Shown here: one piece after another, positions 21,289 to 32,500 of the stretch
How positions within the stretch are numbered: the first letter of the stretch is position 1
Layout: every line of letters begins with the position of its first letter
DNA from: Argyresthia goedartella
Lineage: Eukaryota; Arthropoda; Insecta; Lepidoptera; Argyresthiidae
NCBI GenBank assembly: GCA_949825045.1
Contig: OX463815.1
Coordinates: 26,899,356 to 26,963,355 of the forward strand
Length of the DNA: 64,000 bases
Direction of reading: 5' to 3'
Position numbers and translations under genes: made by a program
Notes under the pieces: model-generated
What the model saw: only the letters and a program-made list of their open reading frames with translations
Told to the model about the DNA's origin: nothing
Databases searched by the model: none

Positions 21289-21788
21289 TTCTTCCGTCGA
21301 GTAGGTAGGTAGGTTAATTCTTTTTGTAGATCTTCGTTGAATACTTGTTGGATCTCTTGATATTCTTCATGTAATGTTGGGCTTGCTCCGATGAAGTTGG
21401 TGGCATTGTCACAGTAAATATGATCTGGCTTTCCTCTCCGTGCGGCCATTCTGCGGAGCGCTGCGATGAATGAGGATGTGGACAGGTCTGATACCAGCTC
21501 TAAGTGTGTGGCTTTCGTGGTCATGCACACGAACACAGCTACATATCCCTTTGAGGTCTTGATTCCCCGACCCTTGTTGGCCTTCAAAAGGACATGCCCG
21601 GTGAAGTCTACGCCGGTGTGCTTGAAGGGGCGAGAAGGATTCACTCTTGGCTCGGGCAACTGTCCCATGATCTGTTTATTCATGTTTGGTTTTTGTTTTT
21701 TGCATTTCACACATTGGCGTATGTATTTTTTGGTGGTCCTGTTGCCACTCAAAATCCAGTATTTTTGTCGCGTAAATGCTAAAGTCAC
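21213..21788 (-). pseudogene. Bel/Pao integrase, copy B, truncated at the duplication junction
   Basis: It has the integrase CVKCKKQK pair, HTGVDF and YCDNATNFIG but loses the third acidic residue (the Glu in AGGLWEAAV) because the tandem junction at 21311 switches to RT sequence in another frame. It therefore cannot form a DDE active site. Confidence 0.9.
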
Positions 21789-22630
21789 TCTGGCGCCGCC
21801 GTGTCACGTGAGCTCATGCGCATGATTTATAATTAGCTCGGTAACGCGATGGTTATGTGCTAAAATGGCAGGATTTTTCATTTCGGGGCTAATGTGAGCA
21901 TGCAATAGCCTCCCCCCGACTCGGAGAATTTGATTTTCATCCAAGAAAGGGTTAAGGGTGCATATCTTGCTTTTTGAAGAAACTTGTTTTCCTTCTTTCA
22001 GCTCTTGTATTTCTTTCAGGAAATCTTCAGCTTGTGCATATTTTACCAAGCATTCTTTTGCATTGCGTATTTCTGATACTGTTAACCATGATGTGCTTTT
22101 CTTGTCTTGTTTTTTCGTGATGAAGCGGCGTACCCATGCTAATACTCGTACGACTTTTTTGAAAGAGCTGTTCTTGTCTAACAGATCTTTGATTATGCTT
22201 GATAGTGGGCTTTGAGTTACCACGTTGACTTGCTTAGTCCGTATTTCTTCTTCCTTTGTCGTGTATACAGGTTGTTTGACATTGGCTTTGTAAGTGGGCA
22301 ACCAGTGTGGTCCTTGCCACCACAAAGGATGATCTATCAGTTGGCTTGCTGTTATCCCCCGGCTTGCGGAATCCGAAGGGTTTTCTGCTGACTTTACGAC
22401 AATAATGCCACCGGACAGCTGGCATTACAGCTGTCCGGTAGCATTATTGTCGTGATTTCTCGAACTCTGTTAGTGACGAACGGCTTCCAGCGGTCGGGAT
22501 TGCCTTGTAGCCACCCCAAAACTGCGGTCGAATCAGTCCATCCATAAACCTTGATGTCTTGGTATGACGAAAGCGCTTGTTTGACAGTTTTTATCAGCTT
22601 TGAGAGGAGGAGTGCTCCACTAAGTTCGAG
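21789..22630 (-). pseudogene. Bel/Pao RNase H to integrase linker, copy B (broken)
   Basis: Sequence and lesions are those of copy A at 19112-19953: TGA at 22631, the hairpin at 22396-22453 and TGA near 21808. One amino-acid difference (Asp for Ala before LLDKN) distinguishes the copies. Confidence 0.8.
22396..22453. repeat. hairpin disrupting pol, copy B
   Basis: Identical to 19719-19776, exactly 2677 bp away. Its presence in both copies dates the hairpin before the tandem duplication. Confidence 0.9.
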
Positions 22631-24598
22631 TCATGGTAATGAAATTTCTTTGTTGCACGGCACAAGTCTTGATTCACCGACAACTAGATTGATTTCTGCT
22701 TGTTGTCCCTGTTTCACAATTTTACTGTAAATGACGCAGGCATAAGCTTTTAGCGAGGCGTCGCAAAATCCGTGTAACTCGATCGCGCATGTTTCGTCTG
22801 AGCCGAGCCAACGTTTTACTTTTACTTGGTTAATGTTTTTTATATCGCCCTTGATTTTATGCCATGCCAAGGCGATGTTTTCGGGGAGCTTGTCATCCCA
22901 TGCTATGTTTGACTTCCAGACATCTTGAAACAGCACCTTCATTGAAGTCGTGAGTGGAGTCAACCAACCCAGTGGGTCAAACTGTTTCAAAATATCTGAC
23001 AGAAGACTTCTTTTTGTATCAGATTTCGTCTCTTTCTCATCATTATGTATTCTTGTTTGGAATGTAAACATATCCTGATTGGGGTTCCAGTAAAGCCCGA
23101 GCGTTTTTGTGGACTCCATCTGCTTAAAACTGTATTGTTCTTGATCTTGCTGCTCTTGTCCCAGTAGTAATTCTTGATAATTAGAGCTCCACTTTCTCAG
23201 ATTACAGCCTCCCGATTTCATCAAGTCGAGTAAATCTTGTTTCAATTTTTGCGCTGATTCCAGTGAGTGACTGCCGTGGAGTAAATCGTCCATATAAAAG
23301 CTGTTTTCGACGACTTGTGCTGCTTCTGGGTAATTATCTCTTTCGTCGGCCGCTAACTGGCGTAGTGTCATCATAGCCAGAAAGGGCGCGGCCTTGGTGC
23401 CGTAAGTGACAGTCGTCAGTTGGTATTCTTGCAGTAGTTGCTGGGGGTGATCTCTCCAGACAATCTTTTGTAAATCTTGATCTTCTTCATGCACCCATAT
23501 CTGCCGAAACATTTTTTCTATGTCGGCGGTGAAGGCGACCTTGTATTGCCGCCAGTACAAAATGAGTGTTAAGAGGTCTTTCTGTAGGTTTGGACCTTTA
23601 TACATGCAATCATTTAGGCTCTCGCCGTTTGATGTCTTTTGGGATGCGTTGAAGACTACGCGATGAGACGTAGTTGTTGAATCTTCGCGTAGCACGCAGT
23701 GATGTGGCATGTAGAATCCCAGTGACTTGTAACTGTCGGCGAACTTCATGTGGCACAGATCTTGATATTCATGAACGAAAGACTTGTATTCTTTCGCCAT
23801 TTCTTGATCCTTGTTAAATTTTCTCTCGAGTTGAAGAAACTGTGCAACAGCCTTGTTCTTGGAATGTCCCAATTGCTCAATACTTGATTTTAGGGGTAGT
23901 CTAACTTGATATTTTCCATCGTCCAACCTTGCTGTTGTGGATTTGTAAAAGTTGACACAGTCCATTTCTTCCGTCGAGTAGGTAGGTGTTTCTGCGATAT
24001 CCTCTATTTCCAAGAATTTGTGCAGTTCGTCGGTGTTATTTATAATCACATTGCAGAGTGTATTGTTGCAATATGTTTGTAACTTGCCGCAGAAAATCCA
24101 CCCGAGTCGCGTTTGTTGTGCGACCGGTGCCGGCGTCATATTACTGGGCTTGCATATTCCTGATAATATAATGTTTGAATAAATTTCTGCGCCCAAAAGT
24201 ATATCAACGGCACGGCTCTTGTTGAAATCAGGGTCAGCCAATGGAATGTTTTGTAGGTACTCCCATGGCGGTCTTACGAAAGTGTAGTTAGGAAGGTTTC
24301 TTGTTAAACTTTTCATTATAAAAACATCTGTGTCGAACACGAACTCTTCTGCTGTCGAGCTGCATTTGATATTTATCAATCCTGTACATTTGTTGTCCTT
24401 GGTGCCAACTCCTGTTATCATTCCTCTGCATTTGCGACGCGGTAAACGCAACAGTTGGGCTGCGTTTTCTGTTATAAGCGACACTTGTGAACCTTGGTCG
24501 ACGAGTGCTCGCATGGTTCTGTAGACTCCATCCGCCCCTTGTACTTTGATAAGGGCTTTAGCTAAAAGTATTTCGTGTACGTCATTATTTTGAGCCAC
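22631..24598 (-). pseudogene. Bel/Pao protease and reverse transcriptase, copy B
   Basis: A 655-residue frame. Residues about 10-200 are a retropepsin-like protease with the active-site motif ALVDQGSQVSLI and a second LLGAEIYSN motif. They are followed by the C-terminal DUF1758-type region and then RT with FTADIEKMFRQI, YGTKAAPFLAM and SFYMDDLLHG, and the RNase H start FCDASLKA. The frame ends at a TGA where the family would continue. Its start overlaps the gag frame by 37 bp in another phase, so a -1 frameshift would be needed to join gag and pol. The gag-pol overlap could be natural or a disabling indel; most Bel/Pao elements use one continuous frame. Confidence 0.88.
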
Positions 24599-26322
24599 GT
24601 GTGAGGAATTTCACTCCACGACCTCGTGTCTACGGTATAGTTACTGGGGCCGTTCTTTGGCGTCATTCCGTGCGGCGGCGTCATGTTACAGTTTCCTTTT
24701 AAAAAAGCCGCATGCAGTAATGTGTTATGAGACTCGTTGCATTCGCGGCATCTCTTGTTTGATGTGCAGGGTTTGTCGCCGTGACTGAAGAGGCAGTTTG
24801 CACAGAATTTTAACTTCGCAATTGTTTGCCGTTTTTGTGACGGCGTTTGTTCTAGGAATTGTTTGCAGTAGTAAATTCCATGTTCATTGCTTGTACAAAT
24901 TGGGCAATTATACTTGTAATTTTGCCCGGGTCTTGATGTAGCCTTGTTGCTGGAGTAGTAATTGTAGTTTTTTACTACTCTTTCTTGTTTAGTAGAACCT
25001 GATGGCGCCGATTTTGATTGATTGTACTCTTGTTTCTTGCGCGCTGACTCCATGGTGGTAAACTTGTTCTCCATGAAATACAAAAACTCGCTGAGACTGG
25101 GTAGTTCTCTTGGTTGCTTCAGAGAGTCCAGATAATCGGCGTGAGTTTCTGAGTCGAGTTTCTGCACTAAAATATGTACCAGAATTGGGTCCCATGTTTC
25201 AATATTGACTCCCAGGTTTTTTATTGCATTTAGACATTCTGTGGTGACGTCATGGATGCGTTTGATGTTGTGCGATGAAGGATGCTGCATGGTTTGAAGA
25301 TTCATCAAAGTACTCATATGGGTAGAGAAAATCAATTTCTTGTTATTGTACCGGTGGTTTAGAATTTCCCACGCGGTAATATAATTCTCTGAGCTGATCT
25401 GAAGATGTTGGATCAAACGCTCTGCTTCTCCTTTAAGCTTGCTCTTAAGGAACTGTAATTTCTGGGCGTTTGATATCGACGGATTGACGTGGATAGCTTC
25501 ACACAATAAATCCTTGAATGAAACCCATTGTTGGTAATTGCCGTTGAAAACAGGGATGTCGAGTTTAGGGGTTGAGTTTTCCCGATGAGAGACTGACCAT
25601 AACTTGCTATTTATGGCTTTTTTCATGTCAAAGTATTTCTGTTCATATTCTGTGAAACGGTCCTCGTATATCTTGTCTGAACCGTTCAACTCACTATCGA
25701 TTGACCAATGATTGGAGTCGATAGCTGTCCATCGCTCGTGCAGTGTTTTCAAGGTGTCCTCGAATTCCCATTTTTCTTTCATGATTTCTATGTTTATGCT
25801 GGAGACTGTTCTTGCAAAGGCCTTGAAATTGCTGAGTTGCTTTTTCAACATCTCGTCCAGCTTGCTGTTACTCCCAACACTAATCTTGCTCGCACTTGTC
25901 TTGCTCGCAATGGTTGATGTTTGTTGATCTTGATTTGTGCTGGTAGTGGCTTTTAACTGCTCATCCTTGTCGATGTTGTCGTTAGTTACTTCTTGATACA
26001 CTCGTTGTTGGCAGTAAACTTTTTCGATGTACTCCCTGGTCTCTAGGTACGTTCGCCTTGTTTTTTCGAAGTACTTGCCTACTAGGTAGTCATGGTCCTG
26101 TGGAAAAACTGGTAGAAGCTTATTGTAATTTTCACTATACTCCTTCCAATATAATTCTAGAGCTTCCAGGCGTCTTTTAATGCTTTCTTGGGTCTGGCGA
26201 TCCCTTGGTTCTTTCTTGAAGTTGACCAAAATTTTTTCGATGCCTCGTTCAAGCGTGATTTGATTTTGGATTATGTTTTCCATGTCATTGTTTTCTTGAT
26301 GCATGTTTGTCTTGCTGATCAC
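24562..26322 (-). CDS. Bel/Pao gag
   Basis: A 586-residue frame. N-terminal coiled-coil region, then a DUF1759-like capsid block (LDIPVFNGNYQQWVSFKDLL) and a C-terminal Cys/His-rich part (CPICTSNEHGIYYC, KLKFCANCLFSHGDKPC, CRECNESHNTLLH) with three zinc-knuckle-like modules. Gag packages the element RNA in cytoplasmic particles. It begins about 210 bp inside the 5' LTR. The frame is intact and is the only uninterrupted product-sized gene of the element. Confidence 0.88.
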   Translation of the reverse strand: MISKTNMHQENNDMENIIQNQITLERGIEKILVNFKKEPRDRQTQESIKRRLEALELYWKEYSENYNKLLPVFPQDHDYLVGKYFEKTRRTYLETREYIEKVYCQQRVYQEVTNDNIDKDEQLKATTSTNQDQQTSTIASKTSASKISVGSNSKLDEMLKKQLSNFKAFARTVSSINIEIMKEKWEFEDTLKTLHERWTAIDSNHWSIDSELNGSDKIYEDRFTEYEQKYFDMKKAINSKLWSVSHRENSTPKLDIPVFNGNYQQWVSFKDLLCEAIHVNPSISNAQKLQFLKSKLKGEAERLIQHLQISSENYITAWEILNHRYNNKKLIFSTHMSTLMNLQTMQHPSSHNIKRIHDVTTECLNAIKNLGVNIETWDPILVHILVQKLDSETHADYLDSLKQPRELPSLSEFLYFMENKFTTMESARKKQEYNQSKSAPSGSTKQERVVKNYNYYSSNKATSRPGQNYKYNCPICTSNEHGIYYCKQFLEQTPSQKRQTIAKLKFCANCLFSHGDKPCTSNKRCRECNESHNTLLHAAFLKGNCNMTPPHGMTPKNGPSNYTVDTRSWSEIPHTWLKIMTYTKYF

Positions 26323-26514
26323 TTGTTTGATACTTGGGTTACGAACTTGTTGCTTTCGTATTTAATGAATTGACTCGAAATGTCTTCATACAAAGAATCC
26401 ACCGTAGTAGTAGTAGTTGACTCCTTGGTAAGTCTCGCCTTGCTGCTGGCTCTTGATAGTCTGACGTCGGTGTGGCTTCCGTGTTCCAAAACTCACAAAT
26501 GTCGCCAAACTTAT

Positions 26515-26528
26515 GCTCGAAGGACCAT
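26515..26528 (-). promoter_or_regulatory. candidate primer-binding site of the Bel/Pao element
   Basis: Directly inside the 5' LTR the minus strand reads TCTTTATGGTCCTTCGAGC. The TGGTCCTTCGAGC part starts a few bases from the LTR end, where a tRNA primer normally anneals. The tRNA cannot be named from this window. Confidence 0.5.
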
Positions 26529-26533
26529 AAAGA

Positions 26534-26726
26534 TGTAGGATCTCTTGGTAGACACTACAGCTTTTGTTGATATATTGATGATGATTGTTTAGTAAAACGG
26601 CCGATTTACGTAAATTGATTTAATTGCGCTAATACACACGAGCGCACTCCACCTTGTTGTATCGTGACACTGACTTGTTAGGTAAATTGGCAGAGTGTGC
26701 ACATTGTGCGATTGCTAAATCGTACA
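26534..26726 (-). repeat. 5' LTR of the Bel/Pao element
   Basis: 193 bp, same length as the left LTR with one substitution. In reading direction it starts TGTACGATTTAGC and ends GATCCTACA. It is followed outside by the target duplication AGTAC at 26727-26731. Confidence 0.92.
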
Positions 26727-26895
26727 AGTACTAATAGAGCTGTTAGAGTGTACTAGTACACTGACTGAAATGTACTAGTACGGAGCGCTCTCTTTAATGA
26801 CCGAGCAGGCACAAGACTATTTTGTTTTATCAAATCGTTCATTCAGTTTTCTGTCAGATGTTTTTAGGTTCTTTAGTCGGGTCGGTGCGGTGAAC
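26727..26895. repeat. right part of the interrupted tandem repeat, and spacer to the hAT element
   Basis: 26727-26811 repeats 8811-8898 in direct orientation with about 10% difference. The following 84 bp up to the hAT end hold no gene; this is ancestral sequence between MEAF6 and PEX2. Confidence 0.7.
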
Positions 26896-29443
26896 CAGTG
26901 TTGCCGTTTTGGCATTTTTAATGCTAAATTTGGCATATTTTCACCTAATTTAGCATGTTAATTTGGAACTTAGCATATTGCATTATTTTAGCATTTTTTC
27001 AACATTGTTTAGGGCAACTTTTTATAAATGGGGAAATCCCGACCCGACCGACTATCGTTCAGAAATTTTTAAGGGAAATCCCACCCATCGTTAAGAGATA
27101 TCATTTCGTACGTTCGAGCGATGGTTCGGTGATGGTTCTGTTATGGTTCGACTTTTCCCGATTAGTTGATTGTTTATGTTTTGTTCAAACATTCGTTCGG
27201 TCATTGACAGACACAACCATCACAAGTTACTTATGTAATACGTTACGCTTGCGGAAAACTAAAGTGATTGTGCGCAAAAACATTTTAAAATACAAGTTTG
27301 GTGAGAACAATGCCCCCCAAATATTCACAACATTATCGTGAAGAATGGGAACAGATGAGGGAGTTTAAGGATTGGCTATCACCGGTCAAAGATGATGCCA
27401 CTAAAGCCTACTGCAAATATTGTAAGTGTAATATTATTGCAAAACTTTATTGTTTAAAACAACATATTTCTACAAGTAAACATGTGAAGTGTACTGAGCC
27501 CATGAAAAGTCAAACAAAAATTTACTTTTTGAAAATTCAAACCCGCCTTGATTCCCAGAAAGCGGAAGGAAATCTTGCACTTTTTATTTGCGAGCATACT
27601 GCAATTTTAACGGTGGATCCCCTATCAGATTTGTGCAAAAAGACATTTTCTGACAGTAGAAGTACAGAGAACATGAAGTTACATAGAACAAAATGTAGCA
27701 ATATTATAAATAAAGTCTTGGCACCGCACTTTGTATCTGAATTGATAAAAGATGTGGGAGATGAAAAGTTCAGCATATTAATAGACGAATCTACAGATAT
27801 ATCAGTCACAAAAGTTCTTGGTATGTCAATTCGATACTATAGCCAGACAAAAAAAAAAACAGATTAAAACAACATTCTTAGGTTTGGTTGAAATTGAGAA
27901 CGCATAAAGACCCTATTTACACTATTAAATTTAAATATAAACAATTTAATAGGGATTGGAACCGACAATGCTTCTTGTATGACTGGTGTCAACAACGGCA
28001 TGCACAGCCTTCTGAAATCTGAAACTGGCAATAATAATCTAGTATTATTGCGGTGCCTATGTCATTATTTACAGTTGGCTATTACTCATGGATATGAAGA
28101 AACTCTACCACGAAACGTCGAGTTCCTGATCCGAGAAACCCACAACTGGTTTAGTCATTCTTCTAATAGACAATTGTTCTACAAGGAGCTTTATAAAACT
28201 ATAAACTGTGGCAAAAAATTACTCAAATGTGTAATACCAGGTGGTTGTCCATTGAACCTGCTGTCCGTAGAATAGTAGATCAATGGTTGGAACTGAAAAC
28301 CCATTTTGAAATTATGAAACAAAAAGAAAATTGTTACATGGCAGAAATGCTTTACACTATGTATAATGATCCCATCAATCATCTGCATCTACTATATTTG
28401 TTACCAATTTTAGATGAAGTATATAAAGTGAATAAGAATTTCGAAAGCAATGACAGAGACCCGACCAAACTTCTAAATGACTTGGTTGAATTGGTTGAGT
28501 CGGTGGCAAGGCGAATTTTGGTGCCAAAAGCCAGAGTAATATTTTGACAGATAACATCACCAGTTACCTGGATCCATCTCCATACATGGGTTTCAGTGTA
28601 GAACGTCGAATTACGGAATACCAACTTTCATCAGAATCAGTTCAATCTACGACATCGCTGTAAACGATTTACATTGAAGCTTGTCCAGGAAATGCGATCA
28701 AGGTTGCCAGTAAATATTCAAACATTGAGAAAAATGAATTTGTTTTCTGTACGGGAAACTTTGAAAGCAATTAAACCAGAAATTGTTGAAATTGCTCAAG
28801 AGTTTGGTTTTAACGCGGTCGATATAGAGCGTATTGTGGTGCAATGGAGAAACATTAGTCACATAGACTGGAAAAACAAAAATTCGACTATAGAGTTCTG
28901 GTCAGAGGTATGTGAGTACAAAGACTGTGCCGATAACAATCCATTTCACGAGTTGGCATCTTTAGTCATGTCTATCCTTTGTCTTCCACACTCCAATGCA
29001 GAAGTGGGGAGAGTGTTTAGTCAAATGAATGTGGTGAAAACTAAACTGAGGAATCGGATGTCGTTGAAGACAGGAAAATGGAAAGGAAAATGTTGCAATT
29101 CTTATAGTATTCCTGATGACGTACTGAAATACATTAAGGGTATTAAAGAACATGCAGCGACTGATGATAGTGGCCCGTAAACATCACAACAAGAACAAGA
29201 CGAACAAGTTGATGACCTTCAGATATTCTTCGAAATAGATGACTAAGATTTAGATTTTTCACTTATTAATACTTTACCTTCAGGTATTGTTCAAAATAGA
29301 AGAGTCATATATTGTTTTTTGATTAATAAATACTTTAAATAAAATTGGCACTTTCTTTAGAACTTTTTAAATTGTATTTAGCATTTTCTAGCATTTTCGG
29401 GCGAAAAGTTAGCATTTTTCTGAAATATAAAACGGCAACACTG
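26896..29443 (+). mobile_element. hAT-type DNA transposon (2548 bp, inactive)
   Basis: Terminal inverted repeats begin CAGTGTTGCCGTTTT on the left and end AAAACGGCAACACTG on the right. Subterminal TTAGCATTTT-like repeats lie inside both ends. The flanks CGGTGAAC (26888-26895) and CGGAGAAC (29445-29452) match at 7 of 8 positions with one extra base on the right, a plausible decayed 8-bp hAT target duplication. The interior encodes a broken transposase. Confidence 0.88.
27310..29180 (+). pseudogene. hAT transposase, multiply frameshifted
   Basis: Pieces in order: a BED-like zinc finger (YCKYCKCNI, then KQHISTSKH; residues about 30-60), a first catalytic block (FSILIDESTDIS), a break at a poly-A run near 27855, a second block (GTDNASCMTG and CHYLQLAI region), a frame change near 28230 (NTRWLS block), a further break near 28545, and the C-terminal dimerisation domain (ELASLVMSILCLPHSNAEVG, ERVFS-like). 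At least three frameshifts plus stops mean that it cannot be translated as one protein. It is related to zinc-finger hAT transposases found across insects. Confidence 0.85.
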
Positions 29444-29595
29444 CCGGAGAACTTTGACTTGACATATTGTTTTGTTTATCCTGTCTAGGGCCTTACGAAA
29501 AGGAGTTTTTCCATGTATTTTAGTTAGCTAGGCAAACTAAAGTCTGATATTATAGGGCTGTGTTGTAATTTTCTAGATCCTGCGCGTTGTTTAAG
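29444..29595 (+). promoter_or_regulatory. PEX2 5' flank (proximal promoter by position)
   Basis: This is the only sequence between the hAT element and the PEX2 start codon. No TATA box is evident. Promoter role is inferred from position. Confidence 0.35.
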
Positions 29596-32500
29596 ATGTC
29601 GATAAACTATATTCCCCGTGTTACTCAGGTAGCCTTTCTATTAATGTAGAGTCTAGTGGCAAAATTGTCTAACTCCTTGCTCTAATATCAATCTGTCCTT
29701 CTTTCCCAGCTGGATGCTGTCCAATTAGACGAGCAAGTTGAAGAACTCCTCAAACAAATGCTTTATGAGGCAACCAAATATTTAGAGGTCAGTAGGTTGG
29801 GTTGGAGTGCTGATAAGGGTGCGCCAAGAAAAAAAAAGTAGGGGCTTCCACCCCCTTATCGACACTTTGACCGGTCAGTATTCACGGCCTACATCGGATT
29901 GGCTGTTTTATTGTAATTTCAATTTGCCGCCTTTGCCCAAAAGTTTACCTATCGAGTGAATCCTGCCTATACTGGTTGCATACTTTTAAGCGCAGGCGAC
30001 CTATAATGTGTATTTGGGAATAAAATAAAAGAGAATATGCACATATCCAATATTTTAATGGGATTCTTTTTTTCATTTGTTGTGATGTTGTTAGTCAGTT
30101 TAGTAAATAAATTGACAGTTCTTTAAATTTTCGTCAGATAATTATTATCATAAATTAATCGCAGTAGTAAAACATGAGCGGTAATTCGGCGCATGGTTCT
30201 ATCTGTCACTGCTATGAAATTTATCCTTATCATCTTGGACTTGCTGGACGAAATCTCTTGTTAGAGATAAGCTTGCCTTTATAAATGTCTTTTCCATAAG
30301 TTTGTAATGTGAATTTTCATGTGCAATAAAAATTTACAAAATATATGACGTGCATAAAACGTTGGTATTCGGAAATGACGCATCTGCATATAAAAATCTT
30401 GTTATTCTTTGATTTTCAAAGAGAAAACATGGCTGTCGCTTTGTTGATTTTTGTAATTCACAAAATATTATTGAATAGGTATGCATATTTTACTGATAAT
30501 ACAGGGTAATTAATATGAAAAGTTATTCCTCGGCTTTTTTGGTCTGGACGGTGTAGTTTTTACAGTACCGCAGAGCACATGACGGCATTATTTAGTTTCT
30601 TACTCTCACATCGAAAGCGTCACGGCTCAGCAAGCGCTTGGCACAGACTGATTGGTGTTGAGTGAATTCACTCTACTTATAGCTGCAAGAAAGTCAGTTC
30701 GCGCGCCTACTCTATTATTAATATTTGTTAATCAAAGCCTGTAGTTGACTTTTGACAGTCTTATGGTCTCCTTTTAGCCTTTTTTTATTGCCAGAGATGC
30801 GGCGGTAAAACTTTACAAAGAAGACCGTCAATTAAGTGGGGGATATACTACCCATTTTAGGAGGGGTGTAGGAGGTGGGGCTGGGGACGCCCTATCTCCC
30901 TGGTAGCCACAATAACCTACTCGAGCCAGTAGTTTTTGTTTGCATATGCTTTGCTCCGCTCCACTCCGGCTTAGCTTCTTCAACATCCTAACCTAACATA
31001 TAACCCGATTGAGTGGCCACTATAACCTACTCCAGCCAGTTCTTTTTGTTTGCATACGCTCCGCTTCGCTCTGCTCCGGTTTAGCTTCTTCAACATTCTA
31101 ACCTTACCTATAACCCGATTTAAAAGTAGACACAATAACCTAATCTAGCCAGTTCGAGGAACAAGAAGAAAAAAGCACCATGATATGATTTATGACCGGA
31201 ATGGCCTCATGAGCGCGACCATTTCGGGTGGTCATTTTTCGCCCACCAATCATTCAAAAATGATAATTGATTTCTAAAAAACTAAGAATCTGCTTAAGTT
31301 GAAACTTTGTTCAAAGCAGTCTTAATTACTTATTACGTACCAAAAAATCACGATAGCCCAAAGCGGTCTTCTTTGTTCAGTTTATCGAAAGCTGGTCTTC
31401 TTTGTACAGTTTATCCAATGCAGCTTTCTTAATAAAAATTAATTTAACGACCTACCAACTTATCTGTAAAATGGCATATTCAGAACAAAAGTATTATTTC
31501 TCCAGATTTTATAAAAATCCAAATCAGGGCACCCCACTTTCTAAGCAGTACTTCCTAGGCAGTCTTGTGGCTACTCTGTAGAGTGTTTTTTATGAGCCGG
31601 AGGCACGGAGGGGCGTAGTAGCCGACCGCGCACACCGAGCGCGACGGAGCAGCCAAGATAGCGAAGAAGGAAAGCGGGGCATTGCCGCAGCCCCGTAGTA
31701 GCCGTAGCTAAGGAAATTTCGAACATAACCTCAAAAAAGGGGGGGTTTCGGCGGAGGGAGGAAGTACAGGGGTACCGCCCCCCTCCATGGTTTGCTTTAT
31801 GTCGCTTTTGTAGAAAAATTATGTAGCAAATATATTTTTTTTACAAAATTAAATAATTAATTTCTTAAAACCCAAAATTTTCTCGCAAAAAAAAATACTA
31901 GGGGGAGAAGGAAGCGATCCCTACCCAACTATTTCACACAGGATGTCTTTTATAGCGACTTTACTTGTTTATCCGATGTTATGATTGCACCAATTTTTCA
32001 AAGGCAAATGAAAGTCCTAGATATCAGAATGATATGATAATGCTACTGAAAGATCGATTTTTCACTTGGGATTGATATCAGATATTCATAATAAGGCTTC
32101 ATGTTACCTAGGTATGGTACAATTAATATTTTTACTTACTTTTCCAGCCGGGGATTTTACAGCCTATTTTCCCAGAGCTTGAGCTATTGCTCAGAACCTG
32201 GATATTCAAATACTCAGTATGGGATAAGAAAGCCACATTCGGTCAGCAGATGCTGTCGCTAAAATACAAGCAAGATTTTTTCTCTAGAAGCAAGTTATTC
32301 TGGTATTATGGCTACGCAGTTGGTTTTAGATACATACGCGAAAGAGCAATATACAGTTTCACAACTATAACTAAATTGCAAAATTTCATGAACACACTTG
32401 AAACATTTCAAGTTTTGAGTGATATGTTGAATTTCTTGCGTTTTATCAAGAATGGGAAGCACCCTGTGCTGATTGATTTTATTCTTGGACTGGAGTTATC

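Larger units (their letters stand above)
18635..21310 (-). repeat. pol tandem duplication, copy A (2676 bp)
   Basis: This segment is repeated at 21312-23987 with an offset of 2677 bp and only a handful of base differences (for example 18688, 19512, 20115, 20246, 20693). It covers RT from the DCVNFYKS region through RNase H and the first half of integrase. Copy A is followed by the rest of integrase and env. Confidence 0.95.
21312..23987 (-). repeat. pol tandem duplication, copy B (2676 bp)
   Basis: Direct repeat of 18635-21310. The junction reads GTAGGTAGGT, one extra A, then GGTTAATTC; the two unit ends share GGT. Copy B is joined on its right to protease and gag, and on its left to copy A in the middle of integrase. 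Confidence 0.95.
8937..26726 (-). mobile_element. Bel/Pao LTR retrotransposon with env-like gene, nested and rearranged
   Basis: The element has 193-bp LTRs at 8937-9129 and 26534-26726, both TGTAGG...GTACA, differing at one base, and a 5-bp duplication AGTAC. Genes read on the minus strand: gag (26322-24562), protease/RT/RNase H/integrase, then an env-like gene ending near 9223. The domain order (aspartic protease, RT with YMDD, RNase H, integrase last) and DUF1759-type gag fit Bel/Pao. It is not intact: pol contains a 2.68 kb tandem duplication, shared stop codons and a hairpin insertion, and env is split by a DIRS-like element and other rearrangements. Near-identical LTRs imply recent integration. 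Confidence 0.93.

Noticed and set aside
27537..27809. Minus-strand frame of 90 codons
   Set aside because: It is antisense to the hAT transposase relic.
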